From positions 310,001 to 374,000 of the forward strand of contig JAHLKG010000003.1 in NCBI GenBank assembly GCA_025526995.1: a stretch of 64,000 bases of DNA, written 5' to 3'. The notes under the pieces were generated by a model that had not been told where the DNA came from, did no database searches, and saw only the letters and a list, made by a program, of their open reading frames with translations. This DNA comes from Powellomyces hirtus (taxonomy: Eukaryota; Chytridiomycota; Chytridiomycetes; Spizellomycetales; Powellomycetaceae). Position 1 is the stretch's first letter. Each line of letters opens with the position of its first letter. The position numbers and the translations under genes are program-made. This document shows, one piece after another, positions 20,996 through 30,793 of this stretch.

Positions 20996-21734
20996 CTAGA
21001 GCAGTGCCAGCGCAGCAAGTCCACTAAGCGAAAGACCTAGAACGGCACCAACAACGGTTTTGGCGGATGAGGAAGGCTGGGTGATGGCGGCGGCATCAGC
21101 TGGTGCCGGGGTAATGGTAGGGGCTGAGGTCGTGGCAACTTGAAGGTCATTGGCTGCCTGTGTGGCGGACGGTTTTTGTTTCGTTGCGATGGGTTTCCTA
21201 GTCCTTGTGCTGGGCGTCGTGTTCCTGGTGCCCTCGGAGGCGTCATTGACGTAGTAGAATACCTAAATGGGGCAATGACATCGTATGTAAGCATGGGATG
21301 CGAACAACACAACCGACGGGCAGCTGATAAAACGGGAAATCACTTACACGGCCTCCTGGGCTCCCTACTGGGATTTTGGCAAATGTGGCCGCTCCAGCGT
21401 AGTCGCGAGCCAGACAGAAAACGGACATCTGCTTGATCTGCTGTTGGAACTCAGGCTGGTTGCCTTCAATATCTTCAGCCGTGCAGGACGTGATCGCGAT
21501 GTTGTTATTCACGACGCGGCAATTGGACTCTGCAATCTCAAGAATGGCAGCGTTGGCTTGGTTCTGCGTGTTGATGGGACCCCTGGCGTCGATAATCCGG
21601 GCCATTTGCCGGGACACGGCCGCGCCTTCGCGCGTGGCTTTTTGGAATAATCTGAGGCATTCCGCGGGACCGGGCGATTGCGCCGAGACGGTGGTGGCCA
21701 GCGCCGAAAGAGCGATGATGATCGTGAGTTGCAT
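20996..21734 (-). CDS. Secreted, probably GPI-anchored protein, paralogue B (2 exons)
   Basis: Exons 21734..21348 and 21262..20996 (GTAAGT...ATTTAG) give 217 residues. Residues 1-18 are a signal peptide (MQLTIIIALSALATTVSA). The mature protein has INTQNQANAAILEIAESNC, then Cys-containing sequence, and VFYYVNDAS at the exon 2 start. A Thr/Pro/Ala-rich stalk follows, and the protein ends in a hydrophobic segment (LGLSLSGLAALALL) typical of a GPI-anchor signal. It shares motif order, length and intron position with the gene at 17571, on the opposite strand. A cell-surface or wall protein is likely; no enzymatic motif is visible. Confidence 0.72.
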
Positions 21735-21804
21735 GGCGGAAAAGGTGTTGGTTGAGTAGTGGGTTTGCGTTTGTAGGAATGGAGACGTTGTTTGTCTGGC
21801 TCTC

Positions 21805-21811
21805 TTTTATA
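21805..21811 (-). promoter_or_regulatory. TATA box of GPI-like paralogue B
   Basis: TATAAAA on the minus strand (cttataaaagagag), about 71 bp before the ATG at 21734. Confidence 0.55.
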
Positions 21812-21954
21812 AGAATTCCTTACGCGGTGCGGTCGCAGAGTTGGCATGCGGTCAATGCCAAAATTGGGCGTCACAATTGACCGCGGAAGTTGAACAGGTG
21901 CAACAAAAACACTGCGCGGAAACGACATGAAGAACCGGCTAAAAGCATCGTAGA

Positions 21955-22440
21955 TCATCTGCGCTGAAAAAATGACTTTAAATGTGCGGTGTGTACTGTA
22001 GTATCTAACACAATCCACAGCTGTGCGGAGCGGAATTGCGGAACGCGGAGCGCGACGCGAAACCCACAACCTGGTACGCCGCTTGGATGTCGGTTGCTGA
22101 GCTCATCTGCGGTAAAAAATGACTTTAAATGTGCGGTGTGTAGCATCTCAACCTGGTTGGCCGCTTGGATGTCGGTTGCTGAGCTCTTAAATGTGCGGTG
22201 TGTAGCATCTCAACCTGGTACGCCGCTTGGATGTCGGTTGCTTAGCTCTTAAATGTGCGGTGTGTAGCATCTCAACCTGGTTGGCCGCTTGGATGTCGGT
22301 TGCTGAGCTCTTAAATGTGCGGTGTGTAGCATCTCAACCTGGTTGGCCGCTTGGATGTCGGTTGCTGAGCTCTTAAATGTGCGGTGTGTAGTATCTCAAC
22401 CTGGTACGCCGCTTGGATGTCGGTTGCTGAGCTCTTAAAT
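21955..22440. repeat. 62-bp tandem repeat
   Basis: The motif gtgcggtgtgtag recurs at about 22131, 22193, 22255, 22317 and 22379, an exact 62-bp period. Each unit holds catctcaacctggt, ccgcttggatgtcggttgct and gagctcttaaat. An older related copy at 21955-22110 carries an extra aaaaaatgactttaaat block, which is also in the first array unit. Units alternate between ggtacgccgc and ggttggccgc, which suggests duplication of unit pairs. Confidence 0.9.
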
Positions 22441-23492
22441 GTCGGAAAAGCCGGAAGGCAAAATCACACGAGTTGTTGAACCCTTAGAAGTTGTGCTGTG
22501 TAGTATTGCTCATCAGTCCACAGACCGTTATACACCCATCAATTAGAGTTTGAGCGCCCGAACTCGATCGTACGGAACAGCGTGTCCTCGCAGGGCGCGG
22601 CCACCAAGGGCGTTCCATATGAGGTGTCGGCGGGCCGACTATCTGAGTTTTTGTCACCATAGTGGTGAAAGACGTATATACTGCACCAACTATGCCAATA
22701 GCGGTGAGTTGGAATGAGTCTGCATGCCTTCCCTTCTTCCTAATCGAGAACTTCCGCTAGCGGAGCATATTGACTTGAGATGTGTTTCGCGCACGGCAAG
22801 TGCTATTTGGAAGAAGCAACGGTGCTTCCGGGGGATAGATCTTAGCGAGGGGATCGCCCGTTGCGTTAACGAGGATCCAGTTGTAGTCCTGACCGTGACC
22901 TTTGTAGGTTGGTTCGTAGACTTGCACAATGGGCAAGTCGAAGGGGGCATGGGGGGTTTGTCGAACTAATGAGTTGAAAAAAAGAGATCTGCATAACCTG
23001 CATTGTTGCCCTGGCGATGGGAGAGGGCTTTCGTGAACTAGTCCGGTGTGCTGGGCGGGCGTCAAGGGGACGGAGTGTTGTCTATAAAATTCCCCCAAAC
23101 TCCTGTGATAGAATTGGGAAAGCCATCCCAAAAGATCAACGAAGATCAACCAAGGTCAGTAGGCCAACATGATACACGTTGGCGGCTGCAAGGGCGCTCT
23201 TACCGAGCTTGTTTCTCGCGAAGAACGATACGATCTAGTAGTCACATTTCTCCGCCAAGTCTTATGAAACCGAGGGGACACATGCTGACGATGTGTTCTA
23301 CATAAAAAAATGGCTGCAGCTTACTGAAAAACTAGTAAAGCACACAGGTTCCTTATGGCTCAATCTCGGCTTGTGCACGCCCATGACACATTCATTCCCT
23401 TTTCTATCGGAAAGGTGAACTCTATCAAAGTCGTCTGTCTACTCATCGGCTATTTATCTCATTTGATGTCCGAATGGATAAATATTAAATAT
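22441..23492. other. Intergenic region with a possible degraded coding fragment
   Basis: A minus-strand open frame (about 23149 to 22757) has no ATG start. It includes a well-formed stretch (VQVYEPTYKGHGQDYNWILV) followed by NATGDPLAKIYPPEAPLL that reads like real protein, so it may be part of a broken gene. I could not place it in a family or find its start. The rest is featureless. Confidence 0.3.
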
Positions 23493-24758
23493 CTAGTTAA
23501 TAGTTTGTACCAATTCGACGTTGTCCACCAAAATCCACGGCCCTCCATCGTGCCTATCATCCTTCCGCACCACAAACGAAATATGCAGCGTATCGAACTC
23601 CAACTCATAAGCTTGTTCTACTGATGTCAATTCAGCATTCAGCCCATTGCTTACCATATCTTCGGCGACAGCGATTTGGTCCGGGCCTCGATTTGGTTTT
23701 GCCTGAGGACCTTTACCACGACCTCGGTGGTTACTGCGTATATCGAGTGCGAGCATCTGCGTAATAGCGCGCTGGAGGAGTGGTGTGTCATCTGGGCCGT
23801 TGTAATACTGTGTCTGTTTGGTATCAACGAGAGATTGTAGCTGATGTCTTGCGTCGTGGGACCATTCGATAGGAAGAGTGTATGGGTGACTGAGACCAGC
23901 GTTCACCCAGTCGGGGATTCGTACTGTGAATAGTGAGCAGCGATCTTCGATGGAAGTACACCGGGGAATGATCCCTTCATGGTCCACTGTAGCATGGAAG
24001 CACGTCGGGCAATCAAATGGGCCCCATGGCTTCAGATCAACAACGGGTGTCCCGTTGACAAGGTCAGCGCCAGCAACCTGCACCGTGCGTTCCTCGACGT
24101 TAACGGAGACGACGCGCACAAGGGATAGTCCAAGGGCATTCGGGCGATGGGGTGAGCGGGTTGCAAAGACCCCAATAGACCCTCCATTGAGCAGGGGTGG
24201 CAGCACTTTAGACGCAAAGGAGGAGACCTTGCTTGTGAAGGTAGCGGATTTCGATGAGGCTGCTCGGGCTTTGAGACCAGCTTGCGCGGACTGCGACGAC
24301 GCCAGCACCGTCTTTGGCAAGTTTGTGTTTTCGTGGAAGAGGAACTGGACAAACATGTGGGAGTATCCGTCGAGGCCTAGCAACGTCTCTGTGGGTATGT
24401 CGTTTGAGAGCTGAATCGAGGCTAGGGAGTCGGGGACGAGGAGGCCTTGTCGCGGGGTTCCTCGTCTGCCGAGGTACGGAGAGCGCACGGTTCCAATAAC
24501 GAAAAGCGGGTAGCCCACTTGGGATATCTTCTCGACTACTCCTTGCCGCAAAGCCTTCTCCGCATTGATACGGCCATTCCTTTCCGTGGCAATCTTCTGT
24601 GCACAGTGCTTGTGTATGTCTCCTTTGTGGGCGTCCTGGTCGGCGGAGGGCGGTGCTTCCTCCTGCGGGACACTTCTGTACAGTTGAAAAAAGGCCACAG
24701 TCCCCAGCATACCAGCAAGGCATGCTGCGGACAGCTGGAGGGCCTTCTCGGGCGCCAT
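23493..24758 (-). CDS. TRMO: tRNA N6-methyl-threonylcarbamoyladenosine37 methyltransferase, TrmO/TsaA-like
   Basis: A single open frame of 421 residues from ATG at 24758. The TsaA-like beta-barrel is recognisable from FVIGTVRSPYLGRRGTPRQG, LDGYSHMFVQFLFHEN, and LNGGSIGVFATRSPHRPNA followed by LGLSLV, the segments that bind S-adenosylmethionine and form the dimer interface. TrmO methylates t6A37 of threonine tRNAs. A C-terminal region of about 150 residues follows, as in eukaryotic TRMO. Unusually, residues 8-26 form a hydrophobic segment (LSAACLAGMLGTVAFFQLY) after a short polar start, so the enzyme may be membrane-anchored or mitochondrially targeted. Confidence 0.88.
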   Translation of the reverse strand: MAPEKALQLSAACLAGMLGTVAFFQLYRSVPQEEAPPSADQDAHKGDIHKHCAQKIATERNGRINAEKALRQGVVEKISQVGYPLFVIGTVRSPYLGRRGTPRQGLLVPDSLASIQLSNDIPTETLLGLDGYSHMFVQFLFHENTNLPKTVLASSQSAQAGLKARAASSKSATFTSKVSSFASKVLPPLLNGGSIGVFATRSPHRPNALGLSLVRVVSVNVEERTVQVAGADLVNGTPVVDLKPWGPFDCPTCFHATVDHEGIIPRCTSIEDRCSLFTVRIPDWVNAGLSHPYTLPIEWSHDARHQLQSLVDTKQTQYYNGPDDTPLLQRAITQMLALDIRSNHRGRGKGPQAKPNRGPDQIAVAEDMVSNGLNAELTSVEQAYELEFDTLHISFVVRKDDRHDGGPWILVDNVELVQTIN

Positions 24759-25520
24759 ATGAGCTATGGATGCAAATTGAAATTGTCAAGCAATGCCCAG
24801 GTCTCCTTCGCTTGCAGTTCAGCTATTCGAATCACGTGCGTTCGATTTCTTACCAAATACCCGGTAATCGGGAACCCGGTCTGATCTTACATCCTGGTTA
24901 TCGGATTGCAGAACATTCAAATGGATAACGGAAAACGGTTATTCGGATTGCTGCGAACGCAGGGGCCGAGTGAGAAAATTCGGGCGTCTCCTACTAACGA
25001 CCTAGTTCATCATAGGCCAGTCGGGTGGAGAAAGCGTAGTTTTCATGTATCAAGCGGCAAGAACTACCGGGTTCATAATATCGTTCGAGTCAGTCTGGAT
25101 TTGACAGGTCAGAGCTTTCAACCTATCCCTTCTACAGTAGTCTCTTACCCGTCGATGCTGCACGGCCTTTCCACGCCTCGATGCTATTGCGCGCGGATTG
25201 CTGCTCTGATGCGTGGACATCTGTCGAGGAGCAAGTGGTGGCGGCATCGGCGTAGCGCCCGACCGTCAACAGCCATGATCGTAAATATCTCCTTTGATAT
25301 TCTCTCGATGTCAAGCTGGCCTTGGCTTCCGATTGGGAGAGAATGTCGTCATCCTCGTCTCAGAACGTCTTGCGCAATCGCTCAATGAACCCAAACCTAT
25401 TGCTTGGGGGACCATGTTGTCAACAGTTAATGTCATATCCAAAGAGGTTCAATGTACAAGTATAGAGCGGTCTACGTTTATATTTACATGTACAGGGCCG
25501 AAGCTATGGACTTCTACGTA
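24759..25520. other. Intergenic region
   Basis: I see no supported gene. It contains small palindromic bits around ataacggaaaacggttattcgg (near 24925), and ends at the stop codon of the cyclin gene. Confidence 0.4.
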
Positions 25521-26231
25521 TCAAGCTACTATATATGAGGGCTGAGCAATTGACACGGCCTGCGTGTTTCTCATTCGTTCAAAGGGCGCCTGCGTCATTC
25601 GGTCCAGCAATGCCTGTCGGACCATTGTAGCCATATGCCTATCTACCCGTCTTGTGCTTGAGGATCGCCTCCACTCAGCTGCTCTTCTTTGCGACAGACT
25701 CCGTAGTGCAAACTCTTTCAACCAGAGGACCCATTGTCCATAGATCTCGGGCAGAACATTCAGATCCCAGTTCAACGCTTGGAAAAGCATACGTTTGGTG
25801 TCCACGATCGATGAACGCGACAGACCGGTTGCGTAGGCGTAGTGGGCAGCACTATATGGTGCATCGTTGAGGAACCCGTCGGCCATCGCGACGGCTGCCG
25901 TCATCAGCAACAGCGGGTCTAAGCTGATAGATCGTGATCGTTGAAGTTGTGATTTCTTGAGGAAAGCGAATATTTCCGGGTCTTGTGAGTGCGCGCATCC
26001 AGCAAGGTATTTGAGGGCGAGGAACACGACCGTGGGCTTTGTAGGCATCCGCGACAGGAATGTGTTGACAAAGACGATCATCGCTGTTGGGTCTGATGTC
26101 GAGTACATTCGGAACAGGCTAAGGAACACGTGGACGGTCAGCTTTGAAAGACTGCGCATGTGTGATGGTGGGGAGCCGGGTATGATGTGAGGGACTGGTG
26201 CGTGCATTGGCGAGGGCGGCAAAGACATCAT
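25521..26231 (-). CDS. PHO80/PCL-like cyclin
   Basis: The frame from ATG at 26231 encodes 236 residues. It stays open upstream to 26348, so a further 5' exon or an earlier start is possible. A cyclin box of the PHO80 type is visible: FVNTFLSRMPTKPTVVFLA at the start, LMTAAVAMADGFLNDAPYS and YATGLSRSSIVDTKRMLF, then QALNWDLNV. Such cyclins bind PHO85-type kinases and act in phosphate and nutrient signalling. The C-terminal 70 residues are Arg/Ser-rich without a known motif. I am confident of the cyclin fold, less so of the subfamily. Confidence 0.72.
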   Translation of the reverse strand: MMSLPPSPMHAPVPHIIPGSPPSHMRSLSKLTVHVFLSLFRMYSTSDPTAMIVFVNTFLSRMPTKPTVVFLALKYLAGCAHSQDPEIFAFLKKSQLQRSRSISLDPLLLMTAAVAMADGFLNDAPYSAAHYAYATGLSRSSIVDTKRMLFQALNWDLNVLPEIYGQWVLWLKEFALRSLSQRRAAEWRRSSSTRRVDRHMATMVRQALLDRMTQAPFERMRNTQAVSIAQPSYIVA

Positions 26232-27435
26232 GTTATGCGTGTAAAGATGCTGTGCGAGGGTGCTGGTGAAGAACTCTGAAGGCAATAAATAGCTGAGCGG
26301 GGCACGAAAGTAAACAACATCCGTATATACAACGACAAGAGGATGCAAGAGTGTTCGGGAATATCATCATCCCCTGTTCTTTTCAGCATCTGGACAGGAT
26401 GGCATTATGCGCGCGGCCCGGCCCTAGCACAAATGCGGTGTATGTATCAAAACGACAGAGCAGAGGCGGCGCTGAACCCCCCTCAGATCTCTTTCCCATG
26501 TGTGAAATATTAATATGTGTGAAATGCGTTGCTTACGCGACCTGAGGCTTGCGGCCCGTGTTTCAGCGCGTACTCCGACGCGGGTCGGCAAAGTCCAAAA
26601 TAAATCTACCAGTCCCCACCCTCCATCCGTTTCAAGCAAGCAACGAGAACACCATAATGAGAGGAATTTGATGGTACAGGACGCCACGTAGATGAACTTT
26701 TTGCCGCGCCCGACCACGAAGGAGCCGGCTGCTTTTGCACCCGCAAAACAACTCGCCTCACAAATGACGGGTTCCACCATTGACTACTCATGGCACGCGC
26801 CGCTAATGGGACGCGCGTCAGGAAACGGAGCCAGGCTCCTGAATGCCAGAAACCACTTTGAATGTATCTCTGCCAATAATCCGTAACATACTCAAAATCT
26901 TGGCGCAATTTAGCACGAGCTTGCACGAGACTCGGATTGCTTTTTTTTTGAGGACTCGCTACGCCACTTCTCAAGGACGTGATTCAATATTACATCGGTG
27001 TCTTGGCAGTGCGTTATTACAATCTATTGCAAGGAAAATCCATTTGGCTTCGCTTAATGTCGCACAGGGATCACTTGTAGCATATCTGTGCTTCCGCTCT
27101 GTACAAGAATGAGAACGATGGCCTTTGATATCAACATTTCAAAAGGCGTCCATGTAGGGTAAAAATCAAACTGTGCACAGTCTTTCGTATACCCATCGTA
27201 GGGGGATCCATGAAAAGGCACCACTATCCAGATGGACTTATGAATGCTGCCCGCTACACGTCTTGTTGCCTGCAAAGTTCCGCATATATGCCATTCTGAC
27301 CGATGAGCGAAGCAACCGTCGGCCCATTTCGGCGAAGCAACCGCCAGACGACAGCGATGCAGTCGACGTTCTTGATGGTAGACAGCCTGCGCAAGTCGAA
27401 AGGGGAACATCAGCATATTCGGTAGTGATTAGCCC
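26232..27435. other. Intergenic, decayed DNA
   Basis: No intact gene. Short frames are present on both strands. It may include the eroded 3' flank of the transporter pseudogene that begins at 27436. Confidence 0.35.
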
Positions 27436-30010
27436 TCAAAGTTCCAAGCTTATCCGATGAGCAATCGTTACAGTAATTCTCCCAATAGCTGCAGCATCAA
27501 TGGTCCTCTGGACTCCCATCTCGCTAGCGCTGTCAAGAGCGGAGGTAGCTTCGTCCAAAAGAAGCAATTTGGGCTTTCCGGTCAGTGCGCGAACAATCGC
27601 TATGCGCTGCTTCTGACCGCCGGAAAGGTGTCCACCTTTCTTTCCCACTCGCGTGTCGTAACCTAAGAAAAACATCCATGAGACCCTGCTGTTTACTGTC
27701 CTATGGCTGCATACGACGTCGTACCTTGCGGCATATCTGCGACAAAAGTATGGAGGTTTGCTTGTCTGGCAGCAGTCTCGATTTCTTCCCTTGTCACAGG
27801 AGTTTCGGCACCCCAGGCAATGTTTTCAGCGATCGTCACATCAAAAAGCACAGGTTCTTGGCCAACGAGAGCCTTATTGCGTCGCAACCCTTATTTAACC
27901 TGGTAGCCGGAAATTCTCTGACCACCAATGGTGGCGGAGCCGCATCCCATACCACCGTTGCAAGCCACAGCCGGATGGGCCGACCTCTAGGTTTGTAGAA
28001 ATCCAGCAATGTCAATGGGCAGATATTTAAGGACGATTTGAAAAAGAGAATTTACATAACAGCGCAAGCGATTTGTTTTCGGCACCTTCCAGGTTGAAGA
28101 GGCCGGTGCTCGGCAGACGTAGATACTTGAAGTTCAAGCTTGAAAATCTGAACCCGGCATGGAAGTCTGATGAGATGATCCCAGTAGCCCCAGAGTAAAT
28201 TGCTGTTTGGCGATCCAATAACGCAAACGACTGGTGGAGAGTATCGTCGTTCCGTTGCATCTAACCAGGCAAGCATTCCGAAGTGCGATACATACCGTTA
28301 AGGCTGCAAATTTCCCGTTAACATACGCACGCGCTAGTCCCGCCGCTCCCGCAATTGACACCATTGTCACCATAATTCCAAGAATGACGGTAATAACCTG
28401 CCGCAGCTCGATGGATTTGTTTTCCAATGAGGCCCTGTCCGGCATACATGCCCAAGGCAAGCGTGAAGATTGGGGATGCGCCCTGCTGGGTACCCACCCG
28501 ACGAATGCCACCGTCTGGCCAGCCTTGATTTCCAGAGATAGCTTTGCAATTATTGGAATGCTGGGCCGGGCAGGGTACGCGAAACCAACATCCTCAAACG
28601 TGATGTCCCGTTTGAGTGTGTGAAATCTTTTCCTCTCGCTCATGTCCGAAACCTCGTCGATCACGGCGCGTTCAAGATGATCCCGTAGACAAAGCCGGCA
28701 GCAGCTTTGACGGAGGCGAGGTTTGAGAGGGCTTTAGGAAATTGGGATGAGGCTAGGATCATCATCGCCAAGAGCACGACCTAAAGTAAGAATAACATAT
28801 GGATGAGAGGCTGCGGTATAAATTGCATGCTGATACATCACTTGGTGGATCGGGTTCGCAAGGGCAATCCGGAAGAGGCAAAGCTCGAATATTCCTTACC
28901 ACAGCAAATGGTCCTTGTATCTCGCCATTAATAGCCATTCTCGTAGCATATCAGAACCCGAACGCAAAAAAGAGGAACATAAGCGCAACGAACGAGCCCA
29001 AAGCAACAACCGGACACTTTGGCTCTCTTGATATCCGCTTCCTGTACTGCATCAAGTTTGTCCTGTTGTCCCCAAACCTCTTTTCCAAGGAAAAGGAGTA
29101 CACGTTCGGATCCCCGGGATAGCTTGCTCAGCCACCTTTGACGTACGCAAGTAGGCCGAGCTGCTTTCGGTTACCATCTTTGAGTCCAGCTTCACCATAA
29201 TGCCTCCCACAACAGTCAGGAGTGGCACCAGAGCCAGCCTGCATTCATTTTCAGAAAACACTCTTTGGCGGTGGTGTAACATGACTGTAGGCCCACATAC
29301 ATATGAAAAGTGAGTTTGTAGTCCGTCCAGAAAACGATGATCAAGCAGGAGATGAGGCTTCCGAACATTGCTGCTAAATCTCCAGCGTTCTTGGCAATCC
29401 CCTCGCGGATAAGCGGAAGGTGGTTGTCGAGACGCGCAGTGAGATATTGTCCTTCGAACTGGATGTGTGTTCCGCTTAGAACGACACTTCATTGGTCAAC
29501 CCTGCATATTGAACCGGCCCATGTCTTGTCGCAACACATTCTCAAGGTACAAGAGCAAGACCTCTGAACCACATTAGAGTCACATTTCACAAGTTAAGCA
29601 CATCATATAGCGTACATATACATGCTGTGATACAAATGCTTATTCTCACCTGCACTGGCAACTCCGCAGTCATCACCCAGATGGCACGACTGGAGTAGGT
29701 TGTAACATCCCAGACCTACAAGTAGTTTTGCAGATTCGTACAGGCTGCTGCTTTGGTCGAGGTCACCCAACATTAGACCAGACAATTAGTCTCCCATGCC
29801 TCGGACAGCGCGGGACAGATACTGCCCGCTCCCATGCACGCGAGAATCCCGACGCTACAAATGATCCTTATGGTTCAGCTCCATGGATCCGACACAATAA
29901 AACAGCTGCGCCTCCACTCTTTCGCCTCACTCAAGTAAACAAATCTCTCAGGGCTTTGCGAATCGCCAAAGTACAGTGGAATATTCTGGTGAGGGTTCTC
30001 TGAGGGCACA
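27436..30010 (-). pseudogene. ABCB-type (multidrug-resistance) ABC transporter pseudogene
   Basis: Read on the minus strand, fragments appear in the family order with many stops and frame changes: TMD1 pieces (SSSLYESAKLLVGLGCYNLL near 29750; then, after a frame change, REGIAKNAGDLAAMFGSLI near 29380); the start of NBD1 (DITFEDVGFAYPARPSIP, AGQTVAFVG near 28550) with the Walker A motif lost; a jump to late TMD2 (QVITVILGIMVTMVSIAG near 28370); the start of NBD2 (RFSSLNFKYL, GLFNLEG near 28120), also without Walker A; the Q-loop region ([20 protein letters not shown] near 27850); and the signature and Walker B ([34 protein letters not shown] near 27500). The middle of the gene, from NBD1 Walker A to late TMD2, is missing. 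It cannot encode a working pump. Confidence 0.85.
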
Positions 30011-30793
30011 GAAGCCTGAGACCTCAATATTCTCAGCATAATCCACATCGTTTCCGTCGCTCATATCATCAATGGGTACAATGCGTCCTGCCATGCAAAT
30101 ATATGTCCCAAACTCTCCAGAAAAAGCCAATGCAAAAGAGCAGCTGCATGAGGGCTCGTGCTAAAATGTCCATAAGGGCTCCGCCTACCAGTGGACATTT
30201 TAGCGCACTGACGGCATGACAACAAGGTTGCATATAGCCGGGGCTTTGGTAGCAGCTATCTAGCCACGGTAAGCGTAATTTATTGCATTGTAAAAGGTAT
30301 ACTTGGCAGGAGAGAACAAAACGTTCGAAGAGCGTGGATGTCTCAAGTGGATGGCCATGCCTCCTCACTCTCGCTGGGGTTCATGGCCGTGGGCGTGACA
30401 AAAGCGCGAGGAGAATCATAAGCAGTTGGCAACAAACTGCATGCACCAAAGGTACAGCTACTGTGGCTGCGCTGGGCTCCCAGAAAACAAGGCAAACTTC
30501 CTCCCCGCTCTTTGGTCGCTATAGCCATGTTGTTGTCTGCGCCCTTGCGCAAGCTTTACGTCGTACAATGCTCACATCCATTGACACAGCCTCAAATCAG
30601 CCTTCTCCAAAACAATCCCATTTTTGTTGCTCGTGGTGTTGCACTAAAAAACATCGCCACAGATGCCAAGAAATATCCAAGCCAGTCCGAAATTGACAGT
30701 ATTGCTTACATAACTGAACAAAGCGCGTTTTCCCGCTCGCCTGGATTTTGCAAGACAAGGGAATGAAAACAACCTGGGAAGCATGCGACGAAA
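30011..30793. other. Intergenic region
   Basis: It follows the eroded 5' end of the transporter pseudogene and precedes the SERINC gene. It contains a perfect inverted repeat (next entry) and no supported coding sequence. Confidence 0.4.
30160..30204. repeat. Perfect 13-bp inverted repeat
   Basis: The arms gctaaaatgtcca (30160-30172) and tggacattttagc (30192-30204) are exact reverse complements with a 19-nt loop. It lies beside the pseudogene and away from any stop codon, so a terminator role is unlikely. Confidence 0.6.
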
